Assembly (NCBI GenBank): GCA_018262985.1
Contig: JADFDI010000003.1
Location: forward strand, 223,577 to 287,576
From: Spirochaetota bacterium
GTDB taxonomy: Bacteria; Spirochaetota; Spirochaetia; Treponematales; UBA12059
Length of the DNA: 64,000 nucleotides
Reading direction: 5' to 3'
Shown here: piece by piece, positions 16,931 to 25,882 of the stretch
Layout: every line of letters begins with the position of its first letter
Position numbering within the stretch: the stretch's first letter is position 1
The notes under the pieces: model-generated
Told to the model about the DNA's origin: nothing
Seen by the model: the letters and a program-made list of their open reading frames with translations, nothing else
The model's database searches: none
Program-made: the position numbers and the translations under genes

Positions 16931-18343
16931 ATGAACCTGTTCTCCAGCCTGGACCTGGCGGTCGCCGCGCTCTGCGTCTACGTCGGGACCTTCCACCTCT
17001 ATCTCTACCTCAGGAGGAGCGCGGGCGGCGCGACCGTCCACTTCCCGCTGCTCTGCTACTCGATCGCCCTCTACGCCGTGGCGAGCGCCTTCCTGTACGC
17101 CTCCGACGCGGCCGCCTCCGCGCTGGACTGGCAGCGGATCCAGTACTTCTGCTCCATCGTCCTCGCCGTCGAGTTCCTCAACCTGACCTACCGCTTCCTC
17201 GAGCGTCGGAGCGACGCGCCCCGGAAGGCCTTCCTGGCCGCGCTGGCGGCGCTCTTCGTCGCCGGACTCGTCCTGCCGGGGCTCATCGTCGACGCGGAGC
17301 GGCAGGCGATCCGCGAGCTCGCGCTGTTCGGGGCGTCGGTTTCGTTCCACGAGGCCGCCCCGGGCCTCCTCTGGAACGCGTTGATGGCGGTCGAGCTGCC
17401 CGGCATGGTTTACGTCTACGTCCTGCTCGCGCGCGGACGCCTGCTCCGCAAGCAGGCCGACCTCACCCCCCTCCTCGTCGCCTTTCCGGCCTTCTTCGCC
17501 GCGGCCATCGTCGACAACCTGGTCTACTCAGGGGCCATGCGTCTCGTCTACGCGGCGGAGTACGGCTTCCTGGCCGTGCTGATGGCGATGGACCTCATCC
17601 TGCTCCAGCGCTTCATCGGCGTCTTCAAGGAGGTCGAAACCCTCAACCTGCACCTCGGCGAGAAGGTCGAGGAGCGCACGAGGGAGATCAAGCGACTGGC
17701 GGACGAGCTCCGCGAAGCGAACGCGGCCCTGCTCGAGCGGAACGCCGACCTGCAGGAGCACGCCGAGCGCGACGGCATGACCCTGCTCCTCAACCACGCG
17801 GCCTTCCACCGCCGGCTCGGCGAGCTCTACAACCTCGCGCGGCGCCAGCGCTTCGCCGTGGCGGCCATGCTGCTCGACGTGGACAAGTTCAAGGAGATCA
17901 ACGACGGCCTCGGCCACCAGACGGGCGACGAGGTGATCAAGCGCATCGCCGCGGCCCTGAAGGAGAGCGTGCGGGACTACGACCTCAAGTCGCGCTACCG
18001 CGACGACGGCCGGACGCCGGCCCTGCGGAGCTACGACATCGCGGGGCGCTACGGCGGCGACGAGTTCGCCATCGTCCTGCCCTTCTGCGGTCCGCAGGAC
18101 GCCGCGACGGTGGCGGAGCGCGTCTGCTCGCGCATGCGCTCCCTGAGCTTCCCCGACCGGCCGGAGCTGCGCGTGACGGTGAGCGTGGGCTGCTCCGTGG
18201 CGGCCGATCCCTCGCTCCTCCCCGGCGACGCGGAACTGATCCGCCTCGCCGACAAGGCCCTCTACCTCGCCAAGGCCCGCGGCCGCGACCGCGCCGTCGT
18301 CCTGGCCTTCGACGCGGAAGCGTCGGACGGGATCGAGGCATAG
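16931..18343 (+). CDS. Membrane-bound GGDEF diguanylate cyclase
   Basis: 470 residues, ATG 16931 with GAGGAG upstream. The N-terminal ~225 residues hold about seven hydrophobic segments, an arrangement like the 7TMR/histidine-kinase-type sensor domains. A coiled coil (EEVETLNLHLGEKVEERTREIK onward, ~235-285) leads into a GGDEF domain. The active-site signature is intact (GGDEF, residues 375-379) and the inhibitory I-site RSYD (366-369) sits exactly five residues before it. An insertion of about 25 residues (LKSRYRDDGRTPALR region) precedes the I-site. It should make cyclic di-GMP in response to a membrane or quinone/ligand signal. The HD-GYP protein near 61 kb is a possible antagonist. Confidence 0.92.
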   Translation: MNLFSSLDLAVAALCVYVGTFHLYLYLRRSAGGATVHFPLLCYSIALYAVASAFLYASDAAASALDWQRIQYFCSIVLAVEFLNLTYRFLERRSDAPRKAFLAALAALFVAGLVLPGLIVDAERQAIRELALFGASVSFHEAAPGLLWNALMAVELPGMVYVYVLLARGRLLRKQADLTPLLVAFPAFFAAAIVDNLVYSGAMRLVYAAEYGFLAVLMAMDLILLQRFIGVFKEVETLNLHLGEKVEERTREIKRLADELREANAALLERNADLQEHAERDGMTLLLNHAAFHRRLGELYNLARRQRFAVAAMLLDVDKFKEINDGLGHQTGDEVIKRIAAALKESVRDYDLKSRYRDDGRTPALRSYDIAGRYGGDEFAIVLPFCGPQDAATVAERVCSRMRSLSFPDRPELRVTVSVGCSVAADPSLLPGDAELIRLADKALYLAKARGRDRAVVLAFDAEASDGIEA

Positions 18344-18515
18344 GGAGGCCGCGCCATCGTCGCCCCGGGCGGCGCTGCCTCGTTCCGCCTCTGCCTCGAT
18401 CCGGCGATCCTCGACGGTCGCCCGGCCGCGGTCGGGAACCTGGCGCCAGTCAATCGAGCGTCGGACCGGATTCCGCCCCGTGCAAAGGCCACGGCCGTGG
18501 ATTAAGATCGATCGC

Positions 18516-19952
18516 ATGGAGAACGCGGGCGGACGGACGGAAGGGGCGCGGCGCTCCGCGGCGGCGGAGCCGGCGTTTTCGCTCCGCGGTCCCGTGGCCA
18601 TCTCGATCGCGCTCTGGAGCGTCTTCCTCGCCGGACTTACTGTCGCGGACATTGCCCAATCCTGGCGGAGCCAGGTCGAGATAGCGAGCGCCGTCGCGCG
18701 GGACAACTACAACAAGGACCTGGTCTACCGGCGCTGGGCCTCCCTGCAGGGCGGCATGTACGTGCCCGTCCGGCCCGGCCTCGACCCGAGCCCCTGGCTT
18801 GCGCACGTTCCCGAGCGCGACGTCGAGACCCCATCCGGCCGGTCCCTGACGCTCGTCAATCCCGCGTGGATGACCCGCATGGTGCACGAGCTCGGCCGCG
18901 AGCAGTACGGCACCATCGGCCACATCACCAGCCTCGAGCCCATCCGGCCGGCCAACGCGCCGGACGGGTGGGAGGCCGCCGCGCTCCGTTCGTTCGAAGA
19001 GGGCGCCGACGAAGCGGTCGACCTCGCGGATATCGACGGCGTGGAGTACCTCCGCCTCATGCGACCCATGAAGGTCGAGGAATCCTGCCTCTCCTGCCAC
19101 GCCGCCCAGGGCTACCGCGTCGGCGACATACGGGGCGGCATCTCGGTGTCGATCGAGTGGGAACCCCATCGGGCCATGTTCGCGCGGCGCGCCTTCGGCG
19201 CCGCGGGGGCGCACGCTCTCGCCTGGTTCGCGGGGGTGGCGGTGATCCTCTTCTTCGACGGCCGCGCCCGGGCCTCGCGGCTCGCCCGCGACGCGTCGTC
19301 GGCCGAGCTACTCCGCTCGCTCATGGAAAAGGAGGCGCTCGTCGGCGAGCTCTACCACCGCACCCGCAACTCGCTCCAGGTGGTGGACGGGCTCCTCAAG
19401 ATCGAAGCCGGCGGCGGGGACCCGGAGGACGAAGGTCTCGCGTCGGTCATCGACGCCACGGGCCGGCGCATCCGCGTCGTCGCCGCGGTCCACGACCTCC
19501 TCTTCCGTTCCAAGGACCTATCGAAGGTGCCGCTCGACGAGTGCGTCGGGGCTGTCTTCGCCGTGCAGGGCCTCGCCGGGGGGGAAGGAGCCGTGTCGCG
19601 CGAGCTCGAGGTTCCGCCGCGCGCCATCCTCGTCGACGCCGCGATCCCGCTCTGCCTGGCCCTCGACGAGCTCGTCGCCAACTCCCTCCGGCACGCCTTT
19701 CCGGGCGGCGCCCGGGGCCGGATCTCGATCCGCGGCGAATCCCGCAAGGACGGCCCCGTAACCCTGCGTTACGAGGATTCCGGCCCCGGCCTGCCCGCCG
19801 CGTTCGACGCTGAGCGCGATTCGAAGGTCGGCCTCGAGCTCGTCCGCTCGCTCGTCGAACGCCAGCTCCGCGGCGCCTGCGTCCTCGTCCCCGGTCCCGG
19901 CTTCCGCTGCGAGCTCTCCTTCGATCCCCGCCGCTGGGAGCCGCGGGTATAG
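18516..19952 (+). CDS. DUF3365 (heme-motif) sensor histidine kinase, HisKA_2 type
   Basis: 478 residues from ATG 18516; the ribosome site is weak. A transmembrane helix (~24-46) and a second one (~228-250) bracket a periplasmic DUF3365/Tll0287-like domain. This contains RRWASLQGGMYVPV, the NPAWMTRMVHEL motif and CLSCH (Cys191, Cys194, His195), a c-type heme attachment motif. The cytoplasmic part has a HisKA_2-type phosphoacceptor (ELYHRTRNSLQVV, His281) and a HATPase with DELVANSLRHAF and DSGPGL. No response regulator is adjacent. Members with this architecture are thought to sense redox state, NO or small ligands through heme; that role is inferred here. Confidence 0.88.
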   Translation: MENAGGRTEGARRSAAAEPAFSLRGPVAISIALWSVFLAGLTVADIAQSWRSQVEIASAVARDNYNKDLVYRRWASLQGGMYVPVRPGLDPSPWLAHVPERDVETPSGRSLTLVNPAWMTRMVHELGREQYGTIGHITSLEPIRPANAPDGWEAAALRSFEEGADEAVDLADIDGVEYLRLMRPMKVEESCLSCHAAQGYRVGDIRGGISVSIEWEPHRAMFARRAFGAAGAHALAWFAGVAVILFFDGRARASRLARDASSAELLRSLMEKEALVGELYHRTRNSLQVVDGLLKIEAGGGDPEDEGLASVIDATGRRIRVVAAVHDLLFRSKDLSKVPLDECVGAVFAVQGLAGGEGAVSRELEVPPRAILVDAAIPLCLALDELVANSLRHAFPGGARGRISIRGESRKDGPVTLRYEDSGPGLPAAFDAERDSKVGLELVRSLVERQLRGACVLVPGPGFRCELSFDPRRWEPRV

Positions 19953-19969
19953 GCAGGAGGCCTCGCCGG

Positions 19970-20341
19970 TCATCGCCAGCGGGGCGCTTCCCTTTTCATC
20001 GCGGCGACAAGCTCTTCGACCGTTCCCCAGAGCTCGAGCTTTTCGACTTCCTCGGGGCTCGCTTCATGGGAACCGGTGAACTCGTGAAGCGGGTGGTCGT
20101 ATTCCGTCGGTCCGCCGAAGCGGCACAGCCTGAACTGCAGCGGCATGACTCCGACATAATCGGGGATGAAGCGGTCGTCGACGTCGAAACAGGCCCTCAA
20201 ATCCGAGAGGATCCCCTCGTCTAGGCTTCCTTTCAAGAGGAGGTTCTCGCACGTCTTGTAATTCGAACCGTCGCGGTACATGTACTCGAAGACTGTGTAC
20301 TTCACCGCGATCTCCATTTCCGACACTGGGTTTGCCTTCAT
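19970..20341 (-). CDS. Small conserved protein downstream of the helicase, function unknown
   Basis: About 123 residues. The conserved-looking core starts at MEIAVKYTVFEYMYRDGSNY and continues through PDYVGVMPLQFRLCRFGG and DDHPL-like EYDHPLHEF. I chose the ATG at 20341 (AGGA just upstream), but ATGs at 20353 and 20317 are in frame and none has an ideal ribosome site. It lies less than 100 bases after the PLD-helicase gene on the same strand, so probably in its transcript. No motif suggests catalysis; it may be an accessory or immunity protein. Confidence 0.6.
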   Translation of the reverse strand: MKANPVSEMEIAVKYTVFEYMYRDGSNYKTCENLLLKGSLDEGILSDLRACFDVDDRFIPDYVGVMPLQFRLCRFGGPTEYDHPLHEFTGSHEASPEEVEKLELWGTVEELVAAMKREAPRWR

Positions 20342-20427
20342 AATTCCTGGCATAACCAGGAATTCCAAGGATGGCAAGTGTGCGGTCGGATGCGCCGCGG
20401 CCTCGGCGTCCCCGTCGACGCCCGCCA

Positions 20428-23400
20428 TCAGGCGTCGCGCAGGACGCTGAACTCGCGGTAGAGCGCGGCGCTGAGCGGCACGGCCAGTTTCCAGACGATC
20501 GAGAGGGGGCGGTCGCCCGACCAGCTTTCGAGAGCTACGGGGCCGCAAGCTTTGAAAGCATGGTTTTTGTCGGTTCGCACGAAAAGCTGGAAGGTCCAGC
20601 CGTTCCCGGGACTGTCGATATAACGCCGACCCGCACCGGTGTCCGATCCCGCCGCGTTTTGGGACTGCCAATGGAACAGCTCGGGGCTAATGGCATAATC
20701 GTGGTACGCGATCGCCTCGTGGAAGCCCTCGCGCTTGTCGAGGGTGACGAAGAGCAGCTCGAGCCTCCTCTCATGCATGGGCAGGACACCCTCCCGGTAC
20801 GAAGGGCGGGCCGAGGAGGTATGGAGTCCCACGGCTGTGAGGATCTCCCTGCGGCTATAGGAAGCGTGCAACGAAAGCGGCGCGTCCTCGAGTCCCTGCA
20901 CCGGCGTCGATACGCCGTTGACCTTTTCCTGAAGAACGTCTGCGAGTTCCCCGAGTTCCGTCTTGATCGGCGGATGCCTCTCTATTCGTCCGAAGAATTC
21001 AACGAATGAACCGGTCATTTCCAAAGCACCGTCGATCTGGTACGCGAGCATTTGGAGTAAAAGGCCGGTTCGGCCGTCGACGGAACGGGGCTCGGCCAAC
21101 GCGGCGGCGAGTCGCAGGGCGCCGACCCGCTCAGGGTCGTCGAGATGGAGAAGCGCGGACAGGCGGCGGCTGATGTAATCCTCTTCGGAACCGCGGGGCT
21201 CGCGCACCAAGCCCGCCTCGCGCTTGAGCGCGGTCCAACCCGACTTTCCGTTGGCTCGGTAGATGTCGGAGAGTTCGAGCTTCTGGTCGTAGATGAAATC
21301 GGCGAGCCGCACGGAGTCGCGGCCCTTCGCCGCTGCGTAGCGCTCGAGCTCGGACTTGAGCCTGGGCCACGATTCATTGGTGACGGCGCGCAGGTTGCGG
21401 AGCACCGTCTCGCGGGCTTGCTTTTCCAGATGGATGTGACAACCGGGCGGCAGACGGTCGAAGCCGTGCTCGACGCTGTGCTCGAGCTCCCGCCGCGAGA
21501 GTCCCGTGATCGAGCGAAGGAGCGTCTCGATCCGGAAATCGGTCCGGAACCGGCCGACAAAGTCGAGCACGAGGCAGGATTCCTTGCCGCGATCGAGTCG
21601 CAACCCGCGTCCGATCTGCTGCTGGAACAGCACCGGACTCTGCGTCGGCCTGAGGAGGAGGATCGTATCGACCGAAGGAATGTCGATGCCTTCATTGAAA
21701 AGGTCGCACGTGACGATCGCGCAGATTTCGCCACGTTCGAGCATGAGCGGAGCGTTTCTCCGGAGCTCCGGAGCACTATCACCCACGAGGAAGACCGACG
21801 GAAGGCCGGCGGCGTTGAACCGGTCGGCCATGTATCGGGCATGGGCTACCGATACGCAGAATGCGAGCGCGCGGGTGGATCGGGCGCCGCCGGAAAGCCG
21901 TTCCCACTCGTCGATGGCGAGCCGAGCGCGGACTTCGTTTCCCGTCAGAAGCTTGTCGAGCGCGGCTTCCTCCGCTGCGGCGCGGTCCCAAGGGACATTC
22001 GAAAAATCGGTGTCGTCGTCGCAGCCGTAGTACTCGAAGGGCGCGAGCAGCTGCAGATCGAGGGCGGTCCAGAGCCTGAGCTCGGCGGCCGGGGATCCGT
22101 CCGGTCTCATGTCGAAATACGGCGCTATAGGCTTTCCGTCGGAGCGCTCGGGCGTCGCTGTGAGCCCGAGGAAAATGCATGGCGTCAGAGCGCGCGCGAG
22201 CCGGTCGAAGGAGTCGGCCGCCATCCGGTGGCATTCGTCAAAGATCACCGTGTGCCAATATTCCGTTCCAAACCTGTCCGCAAGCGATCGGGACGAAACG
22301 CTTTGGATCGTCGCGAAGAGGTGGTCGTATGAGGCCGGGTTTCCGCCTTTGGCCAGTATTTCTCCGAACGAGTGGTCGCGGAGCACTTCGCGGAAGGCCC
22401 GGCGCGCCTGCTTGAGGATTTCCGCTCGGTGAGCGACGAAGAGGAGCCGGGGACGGCCGCCTTCCCGGTCGCAGGTGCGGCGGTAGTCGAGCGCGGCGAC
22501 GATGGTCTTGCCGGTGCCCGTGGCCGCGACGAGCAGGTTCCGGAACCTCCCGCGAGCGCGTTCGGCCGCGAGTTCGTCGAGCATCTCAGCTTGGTAGTTC
22601 TTGGGCTCGATACCGAAGAAGAATCCAGCCTGGTCTTCCGCCGTGTCGCGGGCGCTTCCTCCGAATCCGCCGCGTTCACGCGCGAGCGCGGCGCGGAGGG
22701 CCGCGACAGACTCAGGATTCCCGGGATCGTACGGCGCGAATTCCGGGTCGTGCCAGAGCGTCTCGAAATGCGAGCGCGCGCGTTCGAACACCTCGGACTG
22801 TCCGCGCTCGGTGAACTTGATGGTCCATTCGAGGCCGCCGGTCAAGGCCGAGGCGGACAGGTTCGCGGATCCCGCGTAGGCGCAGCCGAAACCGGATTCC
22901 CGGTGGAAGATCCACGCCTTGGCGTGGAGCCGCGTGCGCCGGCCGTCGAGCGAGACGCGCACCTCGGCGCCGGGCAATTTCGCGATCCGGTCGAGCGCGG
23001 CTTGTTGCGTCGCTCCGGTATAGGTGGTCGTAAGGACGCGCAGCTTGAGCCGCGATTGTCCGTCCGCGCCGACGGAGGCTGCGCGTTCGAACAGGTCCAT
23101 GATTTTCCGGACGCCAGAAACGGTGATGAAGCTGACGAGGATGTCGATGCGGTCGGCGGACGCGATCTCGCGGCGGAGCTCCTCGAGCAGGGCGGGCGCG
23201 TCCTTGCCCGCCGCGAAGAGCCATGGCGCCTGAAGTCCCGTTTCGGGGCGGACGAGCGACGAAGCACCGGGGCCGATCGCGAGCAGGCGTTTCGGCGGAA
23301 CCGCTATCCGCTCGGGATCGTAGCGGGCACCCTCCGCGATCGAGCGCGCGTGCAAGAGCAGGCTGTTCACCAGGTTCGCCGATTCGAGTAAACGCTCGCG

Positions 23401-23595
23401 CTGGCCTTCCGCGCTCGAGGACTTAAGCTCGTCGAGCAAGCGCGCCAGTTGCCGGCCCGCCGCCTCCGCGAGCGCCAGCGCCGCCTCGCGCGGCTCGAGC
23501 GCGCCCACGGCGTGTTGCCCTTCCGGCAGTTCCGCGAGCGCCGCGTCGAGCGCCTCGGACACGAGGACGTCGTAAAGGCCGTTTTTCAGATGCAT
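20428..23595 (-). CDS. PLD-nuclease / SF2 helicase / DUF3427 fusion protein
   Basis: 1,055 residues from the ATG at 23595 (start MHLKNGLYDVL, a typical family N-terminus). Domains in order: conserved N-terminal helical segment (1-100); phospholipase D-like nuclease domain with LHAKAWIFHRESG (H224, K226) and AGSANLS (241-247); SF2 helicase with Walker A ATGTGKT (358-364), DECH (453-456), TATPER (479-484) and motif VI QQIGRGLRLDRGK; C-terminal DUF3427 region. Only one HxK half-site is present, so a PLD nuclease would need a dimer. Such proteins are frequent in mobile and defence regions and probably act on foreign DNA or RNA. The nearby toxin-antitoxin pair and small companion gene fit that reading, which remains inference. 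Confidence 0.9.
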   Translation of the reverse strand: MHLKNGLYDVLVSEALDAALAELPEGQHAVGALEPREAALALAEAAGRQLARLLDELKSSSAEGQRERLLESANLVNSLLLHARSIAEGARYDPERIAVPPKRLLAIGPGASSLVRPETGLQAPWLFAAGKDAPALLEELRREIASADRIDILVSFITVSGVRKIMDLFERAASVGADGQSRLKLRVLTTTYTGATQQAALDRIAKLPGAEVRVSLDGRRTRLHAKAWIFHRESGFGCAYAGSANLSASALTGGLEWTIKFTERGQSEVFERARSHFETLWHDPEFAPYDPGNPESVAALRAALARERGGFGGSARDTAEDQAGFFFGIEPKNYQAEMLDELAAERARGRFRNLLVAATGTGKTIVAALDYRRTCDREGGRPRLLFVAHRAEILKQARRAFREVLRDHSFGEILAKGGNPASYDHLFATIQSVSSRSLADRFGTEYWHTVIFDECHRMAADSFDRLARALTPCIFLGLTATPERSDGKPIAPYFDMRPDGSPAAELRLWTALDLQLLAPFEYYGCDDDTDFSNVPWDRAAAEEAALDKLLTGNEVRARLAIDEWERLSGGARSTRALAFCVSVAHARYMADRFNAAGLPSVFLVGDSAPELRRNAPLMLERGEICAIVTCDLFNEGIDIPSVDTILLLRPTQSPVLFQQQIGRGLRLDRGKESCLVLDFVGRFRTDFRIETLLRSITGLSRRELEHSVEHGFDRLPPGCHIHLEKQARETVLRNLRAVTNESWPRLKSELERYAAAKGRDSVRLADFIYDQKLELSDIYRANGKSGWTALKREAGLVREPRGSEEDYISRRLSALLHLDDPERVGALRLAAALAEPRSVDGRTGLLLQMLAYQIDGALEMTGSFVEFFGRIERHPPIKTELGELADVLQEKVNGVSTPVQGLEDAPLSLHASYSRREILTAVGLHTSSARPSYREGVLPMHERRLELLFVTLDKREGFHEAIAYHDYAISPELFHWQSQNAAGSDTGAGRRYIDSPGNGWTFQLFVRTDKNHAFKACGPVALESWSGDRPLSIVWKLAVPLSAALYREFSVLRDA

Positions 23596-23692
23596 TCCTG
23601 TTCCGCCTTTTCGCTGTGCCAGCCTACAGCCGCTCGTCCGGGGCGTCAACGCGAAGTCCGGCCGGTCGGATGCCCAATCTTTGGCTAAGTTC

Positions 23693-23721
23693 TTGACACG
23701 TGTCAAAGCACGTACTACGTT
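23693..23721 (+). promoter_or_regulatory. hicAB promoter with an overlapping palindromic operator
   Basis: TTGACA (23693-23698), 17-base spacer, TACGTT (23716-23721). The -35 is embedded in a perfect 14-bp palindrome TTGACACGTGTCAA (23693-23706), a good candidate for HicB autoregulation. The -10 ends 6 bases before the hicA GTG, so the message is probably leaderless. Confidence 0.72.
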
Positions 23722-23727
23722 GGTAAC

Positions 23728-23931
23728 GTGAAAAGCCGTTCCTCTCGGGAAATCCTCAAGCTGCTCCACGCGGACGGCTGGATAGTGAAGCGTCAGGTCG
23801 GTTCTCACGTACAGCTCGTACATCCGACCAAGCCGGGCAAGGTGACCGTCCCGCACCCGAACAAGGATCTCGCGCCGGCCACGGTCGCGAGCATCGCCCG
23901 GCAGGCCGGCATCGATCTCGGAGGCTCATGA
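23728..23931 (+). CDS. hicA: HicA-type toxin
   Basis: 67 residues from a GTG at 23728. It has the double-stranded-RNA-binding-like HicA fold signature: REILKLLHADGWIVKRQVGSH with the catalytic-type GSHVQLVHP histidine, then KVTVPHPNKDLAPATVASIARQAGI. HicA toxins cleave mRNA or bind it independent of the ribosome. The gene overlaps hicB by 4 bases (ATGA). There is no Shine-Dalgarno site, consistent with a leaderless message. Confidence 0.92.
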   Translation: MKSRSSREILKLLHADGWIVKRQVGSHVQLVHPTKPGKVTVPHPNKDLAPATVASIARQAGIDLGGS

Positions 23932-24326
23932 TGAAGCGCTGGCTTTTCCCCGCCTGTTTCCGCCATATCGAGGGCGGCTCGTGGTCGGTGGACTTTCCGG
24001 ACCTGCCCGGTTGCGTCACCGCGGGCGACACCCTCGAAGAGGCGCTCTCGATGGCCCGCGAAGCCCTCTCGCTGCACCTGTACGGCATGCTCGAGGACGG
24101 CGACGCCATTCCCGAAAGCTCCGACCCGACCCGCGTCGATCCGGGCGAGAACGCGTTCGTAGCGCCGGTGGAGGGCTTGCCCGACCTCGCGCGCGACGAG
24201 ATCCGGAACCGCGCCGTCAAGAAGACCCTGACCATCCCCGCCTGGCTCAACGAGGCCGCCGAGGCGCGCCGCGTGAATTTCTCGCAGGTCCTCAAGGAAG
24301 CCCTCATCGAGCGCGTCGGCGGTTGA
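23928..24326 (+). CDS. hicB: HicB-type antitoxin
   Basis: 132 residues. ATG at 23928 overlaps the hicA stop, and a second ATG follows directly. The N-terminal half is the partial-RNase-H-like HicB domain (WSVDFPDLPGCVTAGDTLEEAL, MAREALSLHLYGM). The C-terminal part (KKTLTIPAWLNEAAEARRVNFSQVLKEAL) is a ribbon-helix-helix DNA-binding motif. It should neutralise HicA and repress the operon, probably through the 14-bp palindrome at the promoter. Confidence 0.93.
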   Translation: MMKRWLFPACFRHIEGGSWSVDFPDLPGCVTAGDTLEEALSMAREALSLHLYGMLEDGDAIPESSDPTRVDPGENAFVAPVEGLPDLARDEIRNRAVKKTLTIPAWLNEAAEARRVNFSQVLKEALIERVGG

Positions 24327-24492
24327 GCCTTCCGGGATTCTGACCGGTAACGAGTGGGGGCAGGCCGAGATCGCCGTCCCCACTCGTTCCGCGCTCCGGC
24401 GCGGGCTCTCCGAGACCGCGCTTCCTGAAAACACCCGTGGGGACGGAAGCTCGGCCGTGGGGGAGCAGCCTGCAAGCCGGCGCCCGTCCATC

Positions 24493-24533
24493 AAAAAAAG
24501 GGAGCCCCGACCCAGGCCGGCGCTCCCCCTTTT
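24493..24533. terminator. Bidirectional terminator between hicB and argF
   Basis: GGGAGC (24500-24505) pairs with GCTCCC (24522-24527). The stem is flanked by a run of seven A on the left and a CCTTTT tract on the right, so it can terminate transcription from both convergent genes. The rest of the 284-base gap holds only a short GCGTCTCCGCGTCTCC direct repeat (24580-24602). Confidence 0.65.
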
Positions 24534-24610
24534 CCCATATTCGTTCCGATACTTGTTTTTCCTCTTATCCCTCTTCTTCTCCGCGTCTCCGCGTCTCCGC
24601 GGTTCTCTTT

Positions 24611-25612
24611 TTATATTTTGCCTATCGTCGCCACCATGATCGCCTTGATGGTGTGCAAACGATTCTCGGCCTCGTCGAACACGACGGAGTGGCGGCTGCG
24701 GAAGACCTCGTCGGTGACTTCCTGCTCCTTGACGCCGTGCTCCTTGGCGACGGAGCGGCCGACCTCGGTCTCCTGGTCGTGGAAGGCGGGCAGGCAGTGG
24801 AGGAAGATGACGTCGGGATTGCCGGTGCGCTTCAGGAAATCCATGGTCACCTGGTACTCGCGGAGCTGGGCGATGCGCTCGGCGAACTTGGCTTCCTCGC
24901 CCATCGAGACCCAGACGTCGGTGTAGAGCACGTCGGCGCCCTTGAGCGCGGCGTCCTTCTGGGAGATGTCGAAGAACTCGATCTTCCCGCCGGTGGCCTC
25001 GGCGACCTTCTTCATCTCCGCGGTCAGCTGCTCGTTGGGCCAGAGGGCCTTGGGCGCGAGCGCGACGAAGTGCATGCCCATCTTGGCCGAGCCGATCATG
25101 AGGGCGTTGCCCATGTTGTTGCGGGCGTCGCCTGAGTAGACCATCTTCACCTTGTTGAGCGGCTTCGCGACGTGCTCCTCGATGGTCAGGAGGTCGGCGA
25201 GGATCTGCGTCGGGTGGTCGTCGTCGGTCAGGCCGTTCCACACGGGGACGCCGGAGTGCTTCGCGAGGTCCTCGACCAGCTTCTGGCTGAAGCCGCGGTA
25301 CTGGATGCCGTCGTACATGCGGCCGAGCACCTTCGCGGTGTCCTCGACGGATTCCTTCTTGCCCATCTGGCTGTTCGTCAGGAAGGTGGCGTTGCCGCCC
25401 TCGTCCCAGCAGGCGGTCTCGAAGGCGCAGCGGGTGCGGGTCGAGGCCTTGTCGAAGATGAGGACGATGTTCTTGCGGTCGAGGGCCTCGCCGCGGATCC
25501 CGGCGCGCTTCTTGGCCTTGAGGTCGGCGGAGAGGTCGAGGAGGTAGCGGATCTCCTCGGGGGTGAAGTCCTTGAGGGTCAGGAAGCTGCGGCCTTTGAG
25601 ATTGACGGGCAT
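24611..25612 (-). CDS. argF: Ornithine carbamoyltransferase
   Basis: 333 residues. ATG 25612 has a strong AGGAGGATC site upstream. The enzyme makes citrulline from ornithine and carbamoyl phosphate, either in arginine synthesis or, running backward, in the deiminase pathway. The carbamoyl-phosphate motif STRTR is at residues 57-61, HPTQ at 133-136 and the ornithine-side HCLPAF near 271. No other arginine genes are adjacent, so the direction of use cannot be told from context. Confidence 0.96.
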   Translation of the reverse strand: MPVNLKGRSFLTLKDFTPEEIRYLLDLSADLKAKKRAGIRGEALDRKNIVLIFDKASTRTRCAFETACWDEGGNATFLTNSQMGKKESVEDTAKVLGRMYDGIQYRGFSQKLVEDLAKHSGVPVWNGLTDDDHPTQILADLLTIEEHVAKPLNKVKMVYSGDARNNMGNALMIGSAKMGMHFVALAPKALWPNEQLTAEMKKVAEATGGKIEFFDISQKDAALKGADVLYTDVWVSMGEEAKFAERIAQLREYQVTMDFLKRTGNPDVIFLHCLPAFHDQETEVGRSVAKEHGVKEQEVTDEVFRSRHSVVFDEAENRLHTIKAIMVATIGKI

Positions 25613-25657
25613 GACGGATCCTCCTTCTGGACGGCGGGGTCGCCCGCCTGACTCAGG

Positions 25658-25686
25658 ATAATGCGACCGGTTCGGGTTTGGGTCAA
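25658..25686 (-). promoter_or_regulatory. Promoter of argF
   Basis: TTGACC (25686-25681), 17-base spacer, CATTAT (25663-25658), about 45 bases upstream of the start codon. Confidence 0.6.
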
Positions 25687-25767
25687 TGGGGCGGCGCGAG
25701 GGCTCGGGGCGGGACAAGTTTTTCGGGCATAAGTATTTAGGTCGACCGCATGAATATGGGACTGTCC

Positions 25768-25803
25768 GGGGGGCACGGGGCTGCCGCCCCTTGTCCCCCG
25801 GGC
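25768..25803. repeat. GC-rich imperfect hairpin between hgcB and argF
   Basis: GGGGGGCACGGGGC and CGCCCCTTGTCCCCC form an imperfect 14-bp stem around a short loop. It looks like a REP-type or terminator element ending the hgc transcript; no T-run follows. Confidence 0.4.
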
Positions 25804-25840
25804 CCCCTCATCCCCGCTCCCTCGCTCGAGGCGGGCCGGG

Positions 25841-25861
25841 GCGGTGTCACGAAGCTTCCGG
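25841..25861 (-). repeat. Solitary copy of the 21-bp repeat downstream of hgcB
   Basis: Read on the minus strand this is an exact copy of the unit that is tandemly repeated at 40615-40740 (core GGAAGCTTCGTGACACC). It lies 22 bases past the hgcB stop codon in the same transcriptional direction. Confidence 0.85.
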
Positions 25862-25882
25862 GCGCGGGGGCTGCCCGCGAGC

